Both the position numbers and the translations under genes were made by a program. Under the pieces are notes generated by a model. It saw only the letters and a list, made by a program, of their open reading frames with translations, did not search any database and was not told the origin of the DNA. A stretch of DNA of 32,265 bases, from contig MU119657.1 of assembly GCA_014904845.1 (NCBI GenBank), positions 1 through 32,265 of the forward strand. Direction: 5' to 3'. Numbering within the stretch: the first letter of the stretch is position 1; each line of letters begins with the position of its first letter. Source of the stretch: Acephala macrosclerotiorum (Eukaryota; Ascomycota; Leotiomycetes; Helotiales; Mollisiaceae). Of this stretch, positions 22,401 to 32,265 are shown piece by piece.

Positions 22401-23500
22401 ATTATTGTTTTTAATTTTTTTCTCGTAAAAAATTTTAATTGATTTACGATTATTATAAATTTTTTAAATTTGAAATTCGATTTAAAAATTAAATACTTAT
22501 TAAAAATTTAATAATTTTAAAAGTTTTTTTTAATATTTTGAATTCGTATATTTACAAATTCGTAAATTTATTTAATAATAATATTCAAATTAATATTAAA
22601 TTATTATTTAATAATATTAATATTTTTAATAACGCGTAATAAAAAAATTATTAAAACTTTTTATATTTGTTTTTTTCGTAATTCTTTTTAATTCACAATA
22701 TTTTTAAAATTTATTATTATTATTATTTTTTTTAAAAAAAAAAAATTTTTATATATTAATATTTATTTCGTTAATTTAATTTATAAATTATTCGATTTGT
22801 AATTTTAATATAAAATTCTTTTTTTATTTAAATTTAATCAAAAAAATTTTTTAATATTTTTTAATATTTTTATATTCGAAGTTTTTTTTTTATTAAAAAT
22901 ATTATATTTATAATTTTTAAAACTCGTTTTAATTTTTTACTTTTTAATATTTATAAAGAATTTTCTTTTTACGTTTCTTTAAAAATGTTTTATAAAACGT
23001 TTATTATTTTTTATATATCTTTGAAATCTTTAAATATTATTATTATAATAACTTTGAAAAAATTAAAAAATTATTTAAATATTAATTAAAAAAACTTTTT
23101 TTTAATAGATTTAATATTTTTAATTTATTTAATAAAATTATTCATAAAATAAAATTTTATTATTCGTATATAAATTATTTTAATAACAATTTTATATATT
23201 AAAAAATAAATATTTTTAATATAATTGTTTTATAAAAATTCGTTTATTTTTTTTTAAATCTTTTATTAATTATTTTAAAAACAAATTTTTTAAAAGAAAT
23301 TTATTTATAAAATCGTAAAATTTTAATATTAAAAATAATAATATTTTCAAATATTATATATTTATTTTTAAATTTAATATTTTTATAAACGTTTTTAATA
23401 ATTCGTACGAATTTTAAAATCGTTTTAAAGTTTTATTTAACAAATTAAATATTATTAAAAGTTTATAATTATCGTCGAAAAACGTATTACGTAATTATTG
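19463..23500. other. T-rich AT block right of the copia element
   Basis: About 4 kb of near-pure A/T with residual CpG and no usable open frame. T exceeds A over much of this strand, opposite to the copia interior, which suggests that any ancestral coding was on the - strand. It probably continues the element seen at 9,116-9,477 and 11,563-13,125 (total about 5.9 kb, retroelement-sized). No domain could be read with confidence. Confidence 0.35.
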
Positions 23501-23990
23501 TTTTTTTTAAAAAAGTATATAAAAAATTATATTACGTAATTATAAAAATATTTAATACTTAAAATATTTTAATATTTAAAACAAAAACGTATTTAAAATT
23601 TTTTTACGATTATTATTTTAATTAAATACGAATATATTTTATTGATTTATATAATAATAAATTAATAAAATCGTTTAAAATTTAAAATTTAATAATATTT
23701 AATTGAATTTCAATTTATTTATAAGTTTTGTACAATTTATATTGATAAATAAATTTTAATTATAATTATAACGTAAATCGAAATTTTAATATTTTTTATT
23801 AAATTAATTATATATTAATTCGAAATTATTACGTAATTATTTTTATTATAAAATTTTTAATAAATTAATTAAATCGCTTTATTTGAATATTTCGATTAAA
23901 TTTAAATAAAATTACTTATTATAAAAAGTATTAATATTACGTATATATAAAAAAATTAATATTAATTTTTAAATCGAACAAATAATAAAT
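23500..23990 (+). repeat. Repeat R, inner part, heavily mutated
   Basis: Aligns with 26,630-27,100 and 30,190-30,613: the same order of AAATTT-rich words, ACGTAATTA, TTCGATTAAAT and AATATTAATTTTTAAA. The outer part is missing to its left. It begins roughly where the copy at 8,258-9,115 stops, so the two may be halves of one copy. Confidence 0.6.
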
Positions 23991-24084
23991 AAAATAAATA
24001 ATAATATAAATTTTAAAAAAATATATAAAAAACGCGTACAATAAATTTTTTTAATTAAAAATCGAAATTTAATTATTTTATTTT

Positions 24085-25297
24085 ATTAATCGTTCGTTTT
24101 AAAAATTAATATCAATTTTTATTAAATTATATATTATTTACGTAATACGAATTATTTTAACTTTAAACGAAAAATATTAAATTTAATCAAAATATTCAAA
24201 TATAATAATTTGATTAATTTATTAAAAATTTCGTAATTATAAAACTTCGAAATAATATATAATCGATTTAATAAAAAATATTAAAATTTCTATAAATATA
24301 CGATTACAATTATAAGTTATTTATTAATATAAATTATATAAAAATTGCAAATAAATTGAAATTTAATTAAATATTTTTAAATTTCAAATTTCAAATAATT
24401 TTATTAATTTTTTATTATAAAAATCAATAAAATATAATTGTATTTAATAAAAATTGCCATAGTAAATTTTTTGAATATATTTTTATTTTAAATAATAAAA
24501 TATTTATTTATTTAAATATTGAATATTTTTATAATTACGCAATTTTTAAAAAAGATTTCAAAGAGTTTTTTTTTAATATAAAATTTTATTAAAAGTACGT
24601 TTTTAATTTAAATATTAAAATACTAATTTAATATTAAAAATTTTTATAATTGTATAATTTTCAAAAGAAATTTTTAAAAGTTTTTTTTTAATAAATATAA
24701 TTGTAATAATTATTTATAATCAATAAAATTAATTGTAATAATTTAATATAAAAAACGAATATTTTAAAAAATTTGTTTTTAATATAAAATTTTATTAAAA
24801 ATGTATTTTTATTTTAAATTATAAAATATTATTTTATTTATTTCAATTATATAATTTTTAACAAAAATTTTAAAAAAAGATTTTTTAATAAATAATTTTT
24901 TGTAATTAATTAAATCGATTATAATAATTAAATATAAAAAACGAGAATTTTAAAAAGTATTTTTTTAATAATAAAATTTCGTAATAAATAATATTTTATT
25001 TGAAATATGAATAAATTTATCAATTTATTAATTTTTATTATTCGATAAAATTTTAAATATTATTTTAATAATTATATTAATTTTAAGCGTTTATAAAATA
25101 CTCAAATTAAAAGTTTTTAAATTAAAATTTAAAATAAAAATAAATTATTAAAATCGAAAATTTTATAATTTTTTATAAAAATATTTTTACGAAATTTGTA
25201 AAATAAAATATATATCGAAAAAAAAAAAATTTTCGTTCGTTGATTAATTTATTTATAAATCGACGAATAAATTTTTTTTTCAATACGAGAAAAATAT
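24085..25297 (-). repeat. Repeat R, heavily mutated copy
   Basis: Reverse-orientation copy starting with the inner end (TTAATCGTTCGTTTT at 24,085), passing through three AT-converted tandem units (about 24,540-25,000, where TCGATT and CGAGAATTTT keep the old CGATCG and CGAGAGTCCC boxes), and ending with the outer end, CGAGAAAA at 25,286. It faces 23,500-23,990 tail to tail across a spacer of about 95 bases. Confidence 0.7.
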
Positions 25298-25678
25298 TTT
25301 AATTATTAAAAAAAAATAAAAAAAATTCGAATTTATAAATATAAAATATAAATAATTAATAATAATTAAAATTAAATAAAAATTAAATTATTAATTGTTT
25401 ATTATAAAAATTAATATTAATTATAAATAAAAAATATTATATTTAATTAAAATATTTAAATATAATAATTTAATTAATTTATAATTTTAAAATAAAATAT
25501 AATTATTTTAATAAAAAATATTAAAATTTTACAATTATAATTGAATTATAATTTTTATTTATTAATTAATTTAAATTATATAAGATTTATAAATATATTA
25601 AATTTTAATTAAATATTTTTAAATTTTAAATTTTATATAATTTTATTAATTTATTATTACGCAAATTAATAAAATTTA
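25298..25678. other. AT-rich spacer, unassigned
   Basis: About 380 bases of near-pure A/T with no gene. Parts resemble the inner region of R (25,440-25,640), but the match is too low in complexity to call. Confidence 0.4.
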
Positions 25679-25999
25679 AATAATCGTTTATTTTAAAAAT
25701 TAATATTAATTTTTATTAAATTATATATTATTTATATAATACGAATTATTTTATTTATAAATGAAAAATATTAAATTTAATCAAATTATTTAAATATAAT
25801 AATTTAATTAATTTATATAAAAAATATTAAAATTTTATTATTATAATTATAATTATATTTTTTATTTATTAATTAATTTAAATCATATAAAATTTATAAA
25901 TAAATTAAAATTTAATTAAATATTATTAAATTTTAAATTTTAAATATATTTTTATTTTAAAAATTAAAAATTTAAATTATAAAAATATTAAAAAATAAA
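25679..25999 (-). repeat. Repeat R, short inner fragment
   Basis: Begins with the inner end of R (TAATCGTTTATTTTAAAAATTAA) and follows the reverse-strand order of the 24,085 copy for about 300 bases, then meets the outer end of the next copy at 26,001. Confidence 0.5.
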
Positions 26000-26000
26000 A

Positions 26001-27100
26001 TATTTTTCTCGTTTCGAAAAAAAAAATTCATTCGTCGATTTATAAACGAATTTTTTTTTTCAATACTCGATATATATTTTATTTTATAAATTTCATAAAA
26101 ATATTTTTACGAAAAATTATAAAGTTTTCGATTTTAGTAATTTATTTTTATTTTAAATTTTAAATTTTTAATTTTTAATTTGAGTGATTTATAAATATTT
26201 AAAATTAAAATAATTATTGAAATAAAATTTTAAATTTTATCGAATAATAAAATCGATAAATTGATAAACTTTTTAATATTTAAAATAAAAATATATTTTT
26301 AATAAAATTTTAATATATATTAAAAAAATATTCTTTGAAATTTTCGTTTTATATTTAATTATTATAACAAATTTAATCAATTTAAATTATTTTATTTAAT
26401 ATATAATTTAAAAAAAAAAAATTTAAATTTTTTTTAGAAAATTATATAATTATTTTAATATTTAAATTTCTTAGTACTTTAAATAAAAACGTATTTTTAA
26501 TAAAATTTTATATTAAAAAAAAACTTTTCAAAATTTTCGTTTTTTATATCGAATTATTATAATCGATTTAATTAATTTAAATTATTTTTTTTAATATATA
26601 ATTTTAAAAAAAAACTTTTTAAAAACTTTTTTAAAAATTGCGTAATTTATAAAAATATTTAATATTTAAATAAATAAATACTTTAATACTTAAAATAAAA
26701 ACATATTTAAAAAGTTTTACAATCGCGATTTTTATTAAATACGATTATATTTTATTAATTTGCGTAATAACGAATTAATAAAATCGTTTAAAATTTAAAA
26801 TTTAAAAACATTTAATTGAATTTCAATTTATTTACGAGTTTTATACAATTTGAATTAATTAATAAATAAAAATTGTAAATGTAATTATAATCGCAAAATT
26901 TTAATATTTTTTATTAATATAATTATATATTGTTTCGAAATTACGAAATCGTTGAATTCTTAATAAATTAATCAAATCGTTGTATTTGAATACTTCGATT
27001 AAATTTAGTATTTTTCGTTTATAGTTAAATTGATTCGTATTACGTAAATAATACGTAATTTGAAAAAAGTTAATATTAATTTTTAAAACGAACGATTAAT
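26001..27100 (+). repeat. Repeat R, heavily mutated full-length copy
   Basis: Starts TTTTTCTCGTTTCGAAAA like the outer end at 8,261, keeps the AAAGTTTTCGA box (26,121), passes AT-converted tandem units (26,330-26,640), and ends with AAAACGAACGATTAAT at 27,085-27,100. Nearly all C and G left are in CpG. The inner section (26,700-27,060) is less damaged. Confidence 0.75.
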
Positions 27101-27349
27101 TATTTTAATTATATAATTTTTAATAAAAGTTTTAAAAAGTATTTTTTTAATAAATAATTTTTTATAATTAATTAAATTAATTATAATAATTAAATATAAA
27201 ATAAAAACTTTATTAAAAAAATATTTTTATTTTAAATATTAAAATATTTAAATATTGAAATTATTTTATAATTATATAATTTTTAAAAAGTTTTTTTTTT
27301 AAAAATTATATATTAAAAAAAATAATATAAATTAATTAATTTAATTATT
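27101..27349. other. Spacer between inverted R copies
   Basis: AT-rich. Its words (TAATTAATTAAATTAATTATAATAATTAAATATAAAA) look like one mutated R tandem unit in reverse orientation. It differs from the 95-base spacer of the other inverted pair. Confidence 0.45.
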
Positions 27350-28560
27350 ATTTATTCGATTTAAAAATTAATATTAATTTTTTTATATATATATAATATT
27401 AATATTTTTTATAATAAACGATTTTATTCAAATTTAATCAAAGTATTCAAATAAAGCGATTTGATTAATTTATTAAGAATTTTGTAATAAAAGTAATTAC
27501 GTAGTAATTTCGAATTAATATATAATCGATCCAATAAAAAATACTAAAATTTCGATTTACGTACGATCGTATTACGCTTACAATTATAAGATATTAATTA
27601 ATTCAAACTATATAAAACGTAAAAATAAATTGAAATACAAGTAAATATCGCTAGATTTTAAGTTTTAAGCGATTCTATTAATTCGTTGTTACGCAAATTA
27701 ATAAAATATAATTGCATTTAATCAAAATAGCGATCGCAAAACTTTCCAAGTGAGCTTCTGCCTTAGGCACTAAGGCCGGCAACCGCTCTCTTTGGTGCGA
27801 AACACCAAAACTCTCCAAGTGCGTTTCTGTTTTAGGCATTAAAGTACTCACTTAAGTACTAAGCATCTCTATAGCTGCGCAGCTTTTAAAGGAAGTCCCA
27901 AGGAGTCTCTCCCTGGAATTATATGCTAAGTAAAGTAATCTAAATTGATTGAATCGATCGTAGCAACTTAATATAAGACGGGAGTCCCAGGGGGTGTCTT
28001 TCTGGAGTGCTCTTTTAGTGTGAGGCTCTGCCGGAAGTGCGTTTCTGCCTAAGGCGCTAAGGCCTTAAGTGCTGGATATTTCTACAACTGCGCAACTCTC
28101 GAAAGGGGGTCCCAGAGGGTCTCCCCCTGGAATTATATACTAAGTAAAGTAATTTAAATTAATTGAATCGATCGTAACAATTAAATATAAAAGGCGGGAG
28201 TCCCAAGAAGTGTCCCCCTGGTAATATGAGACTTCGCAGTGCGTTTATGCCTTAGGCACTAAAGAGCTTATCAGCTTATCGGCTCTCACCGCCCGGCAGA
28301 ATCTGGAACTCTATCTCAATAACTATTTCAACTTCAAATCCTTATAAAACGCTCAAATTAAGAGCTTTTAATTTAGAACTTGAAATAGAAGTAAATTGAA
28401 TATATTAATAAAGTCGAAGACTTTGTAGCCTTTCGCAAGAGCGCTCCTGCGAGGCCTGCGAAGCAAAATGTGCGTCGAGTAAAGAAAGAAAAATCCCGTT
28501 CGCTATTAGCTCGCTTAGCGAGCCGCCGAACAGGTTCTTTCTTTCGAAACGAGAGAAACA
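27350..28560 (-). repeat. Repeat R, least mutated copy
   Basis: Best reference copy of the family. Reading from right: outer end 28,560 (TGTTTCTCTCGTTTCGAAAG), perfect palindrome GCTCGCTTAGCGAGC region at 28,509-28,523, GC-rich section to 28,260, tandem units with TCCCAGGG/CCCTGG boxes at about 28,200, 28,105, 27,985 and 27,893, then from 27,725 leftwards a steady rise in AT conversion to the inner end at 27,350. No coding sequence: the open frame 28,373-28,561 runs through the terminal palindrome and has no protein features. Confidence 0.8.
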
Positions 28561-29360
28561 TTTTAATAATTTAATATAAAAAACGAAAATTTCAAAAAAT
28601 ATTTTTTAATAAAAATTTTATTAAAAATAAAATTTTATTTAAAATATTAAAATTTAATTTTATAATTATATAATTTTTAAAAAAAAGTTTTAAAAAGTTT
28701 TTTTTAATAAATATAATTATAATAATTATTTATAATTAATAAAATTAATTATAATAATTTAATATAAAAAACGAAAATTTTAAAAAAAAGAATTTTAATA
28801 ATATTTTTTTAATATAAAATTTTATTAAAAATTAATTTTATAATTATACAATTTTTAATAAAATTTTTAAAAAGTTTTTTTTTAATAAATAATTTTTTAT
28901 AATTAATTAAATGGATTATAATAATTAAATATAAAATAAAATTTTTAATATAAAATTTTATTAAAAATACGTTTTTATTTTAAATATTAAAAAATTTATT
29001 AATTTATTAATTTTTATCGTTTAATAAAATTTAAATAATTATTTTAATTTAAAAATTTAATATTTATAAAATAATTATAAAAAATCACTCGTTTTTTTTT
29101 TTAAAAAAAAAAAAAAATCTTGTAATTATATTAATTATATTTTCGTAAAATTATAATAATTTTATATAATATAAATTAAACAATTTTTTTAAAAAAAAAA
29201 TAATCGTTTTAAAATAAAAAATATTTTTCGATTTTAATATTTCGTATTATTTTTTTTTTATATGTATTTTAATTAAATTTTTAATTAAATCTTTTTTTTA
29301 TAAAATTAATATAAAATTTAATTTAATAATGTTTTAATTATTATAAAAAAAGTATTAAAA
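28561..29360 (-). repeat. AT-converted tandem units of R (partial copy)
   Basis: Directly next to the outer end of the pristine copy, the sequence 28,565-29,010 again shows mutated R units in reverse orientation (AATATAAAAAACGAAAATTT and TAATTAATTAAATGGATTATAATAATTAAATATAAAA). The remaining part to 29,360 is unassigned AT. This suggests the cleaner copy sits inside an older one. Confidence 0.5.
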
Positions 29361-30613
29361 TGTTTTTTTCATATTGAAAAAAAAAATTTATTCGTTGATT
29401 TACAAATAAATTAATTAATAAACGAGTTTTTTTTTTTTTAATATTTAATATATATTTTATTTTATAAATTTCGTAAAAACGTTTTTATAAAAAATTATAA
29501 AATTTTCGATTTTAATAATATATTTTTATTTTAAATTTCAAATTTTAAATTTAAACGTTTTATAAGTATTTAAAATTAATATAATTATTAATATAAAAAA
29601 ATAATTTGAAATTTTATCGAATAATAAAATCGATAAATTAATAAATTTTTTAATATTTAAAATAAAAACGTATTACGAAATTTTATATTATTAAAAAAAT
29701 ATTTTTTGAAATTTTCGTTTTTTATATTAAATTATTATAATCGATTTAATTAATTTGAATTATTTTATTTAATATATAAATTTTTTAAAACTTTTTTCGA
29801 AAATTACATAATTATTTTAATATTTAAATACTTTAATATTTTAAATAAAAACGTACTTTTAATAAAATTTTATATTAAAAAAATATTTTTTGAAATTCTC
29901 TTTTTTTATATTAAATTATTACAATTGATTTTATTAATTATAAATATTTTTTATAATTATATTTATTAAAAAAAAACTTTTTAAATTTTTTTTTAAATAT
30001 TACGTAATTATAAAATTAATAAAAATAAAATTTTAATATTTAAAACAAAAACGTATTTTTTTTAATAAAATTTTAATTTATACTAAAAAAATACTTTTTA
30101 AAATTTTCGTTAAAAATTATACAATTGTAAAAATATTTAATATTTAAAAAGTTTTAATATTTTTTATTGGAAAAATAATTATTAATTTTAATACTTAAAA
30201 TAAAAACGTATTTAAAAGTTTTATAATTATTATTTTTATAAAATACAATTATATTTTATTAATTTATATAATAACAAATTAATAAAATTATTTAAAATTT
30301 AAAATTTAATAAAATTTAATTTAATTTTGATTTATTTATAAGTTTTATATAATTTGAATTAATTAATAAATTATAATTAAAAGCGTATATTAATTAAAAT
30401 TTTAAAAATTTTTATTAAATTAATTATATATTAATTTAAAATTATTATATAATTATTTTTATTATAAAATTCTTAATAAATTAATCAAATTATTTCATTT
30501 GAATATTTTAATTAAATTTTATTAAAATCGTTTATAATTGAAATAATTCGTATTACGTAAATAATACGTAATTTAATAAAAATTAATATTAAATTTTAAA
30601 ACGAACGATTAAT
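29361..30613 (+). repeat. Repeat R, extremely mutated full-length copy
   Basis: From an outer end (TGTTTTTTTCATATTGAAA) through three AT-converted units (about 29,680-30,130) to an inner end AAAACGAACGATTAATAAA. The section 29,468-29,515 keeps CpG at the same places as the pristine copy while other C and G are gone. Confidence 0.7.
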
Positions 30614-31999
30614 AAATTACGTCGTTTTAATTTTTAATTATTCGTATATTTATAAAAAAAACCAAAGAAATATTAATTAATACGTAAATTAATAATTAAA
30701 TTAATAATTTAATTATTTCAAATACGAATTATAAATTTTTATTTATTTATATTATATTTTAAAAAATCGTATTTTATATAATTAATAAATTTTTATTTGT
30801 AATATTAATCGCGTTATATAATTATTAAAAATATTAATAATTTAACGCGTTTTAAATATAATCGAATTTTTATAATATAATATTTTAATTAATTTAAAAA
30901 TTAATTAATAAAATCGAAATTTTTAATAATAAAATAAATAAATCAAATAATAAATTTTTTCAATTAATAATCGAATATTTTAATTTACAATTTACATAAT
31001 TAATTAATAATAATTAATTATATTTTTATTATTTTAAAATTTCAATTTAAATTAAATTAAATTATTTAATTTATAAAAATAAAATTTTATTTTATTTTTC
31101 TATTTTTTTTATTTTAATCGTAAAATTATTTATATTAATAAACGTTTATAAAATTTTATTATAATAATTAATAAATTATTATTTTTATATATTTATTATA
31201 TTTTTTATAATTTTTTACGTTTATATAATTATTTTAAAATTATAATATCGATTATAAAACGTTTTTTATTCGTTATTTTTAATTTTATTAAATAATTATA
31301 TAAAAAATATAAATTCGTATAAATAATAATAAATTAAATTATTTTATAATTATATTAATAATAAAAATTATTATAATTATTATATTTATTTTATTAATTA
31401 TTTTATAAATTTCAAACGTTAAAATATTTTTAATAATTTTTTTATATTTTATAAAATTTTAATATATTAAATTATTTTTTATTTTAAAATCGTTTTTTAT
31501 TCGAATTTTATTAATAATTATAATTACGTATTTAATTTACGAATTTAAATCGATATTATTAACGTATAATTCATTTATAAATATAATTATTTTAATTATT
31601 TTTAAATTAATTAAAATATAATAAATATTACGTAATAAAATATTTTATTATTATTTTAATTTTTTATTTAAAATTATTATATTTTTTTCATTAAAATTTA
31701 ATATTATATAATAATTAATAAATTAAAAATTATTTTTAATTAATAAATAAATATAATATATATTTTATAAATTTTTTATTTTTAATATTAATTAAAATAA
31801 TTTTTTATTTTTTTTATTTTAATATTTTTATTTAAATTTTATTTTATTTTCATTTTATAATTATATAATTTTATTATTAAATATTAATTAATTTGTAAAT
31901 ATTAAATATTTTTAATTTTTTTAATTAAAAAATAAAAATTATATATTAAAAATTTATATAATAATTTTTTTTTTTATAATTCAATTACAAATTTTATAT

Positions 32000-32058
<59 letters not shown>

Positions 32059-32265
32059 TTATATTAATTATAATTTCTTTTTATATAATATTAATTAAAG
32101 TTTTTATTATTTATAAAATTAAAATACTTTTATTTAAAATAAATTATAAATTTTAAATTTATTTTTTATATTTTTTAATCATTTTTAATATTTAAATTAA
32201 TTTTCAATTTTTAATTAAATAATTATTATTATTTATTTTTTTTTAATTTTTAATTTTTCGTTTTT
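30614..32265. other. AT-rich end of window
   Basis: Near-pure A/T with residual CpG. No open frame, no R match and no gene could be recognised, apart from the microsatellite listed separately. Confidence 0.5.
31997..32060 (+). repeat. TATT tetranucleotide microsatellite
   Basis: About 16 perfect copies of a four-base TATT unit, flanked by unrelated AT-rich DNA. The perfect periodicity shows it expanded after the mutation that made the region AT-rich. Confidence 0.92.

Noticed and set aside
28500..28560. R as a Helitron because of a hairpin near one end
   Set aside because: No CTRR terminus follows the hairpin at the expected short distance, the opposite end shows no clear TC start, and no Rep/helicase is present.
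28373..28561. 62-codon - strand open frame in the clean R copy
   Set aside because: It runs through the terminal palindrome of R and has no equivalent in other copies; not a gene.
5485..32265. Mitochondrial DNA or a mitochondrial insertion as the source of the AT richness
   Set aside because: No mitochondrial genes, tRNAs or rRNAs can be seen, and copies of one repeat at graded stages of C-to-T change explain the composition better.

Overview
The window looks like nuclear DNA of a filamentous ascomycete (Pezizomycotina). Evidence: short spliceosomal introns of about 46-88 nt, pyrimidine-rich start regions, fungal oxidoreductase families, a Fot1/pogo transposon, a Ty1/copia element, and a sharp split between a gene-bearing part of ordinary base composition (about 1-5,480) and a block of extreme AT richness (about 5,480 to the end). 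The AT block is best read as transposons degraded by repeat-induced point mutation (RIP). No genus can be named from the sequence.

Gene-bearing part. Four oxidoreductase loci lie close together: an aldo/keto reductase (AKR, + strand, 6 exons, nearly intact), a short-chain dehydrogenase (SDR, - strand, broken), a zinc-dependent xylitol/sorbitol-type dehydrogenase (MDR, + strand, two frameshifts and a lost catalytic cysteine), and the first 38 or so codons of a second SDR, cut off beside the AT block. AKR, MDR and SDR are the classes that interconvert sugars and polyols in fungal pentose/hexitol metabolism, so this resembles a small polyol-metabolism cluster. Only the AKR is plausibly functional, and even its fourth intron lacks a normal donor.

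AT-rich part. By eye nearly everything from 5,480 to 32,265 is A/T, and the C and G that remain are mostly in CpG. Inside it are: (1) a repeat family, here called R (about 1.1-1.3 kb, with ~200-bp internal tandem units), in both orientations and at different stages of mutation, from almost pristine (27,725-28,560; much of 8,258-9,085) to nearly pure AT; (2) an intact Fot1/pogo-like DDE transposon (9,478-11,560) with inverted repeats, TA duplication and an open 588-codon transposase; (3) a degraded Ty1/copia retrotransposon (13,126-19,462) with two 206-bp LTRs that differ only by transitions, a 5-bp target duplication, and relics of Gag zinc knuckle, protease and reverse transcriptase; (4) T-rich AT sequence around these two, perhaps one older retroelement coded on the - strand.

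History inferred. A copy of R appears split by a ~14-kb nested insertion; the older AT element in it was then hit by copia and by pogo. Pogo shows no mutation damage, so it arrived after RIP of its surroundings or RIP has stopped acting. No tRNA, rRNA, CRISPR or telomere repeat was seen.
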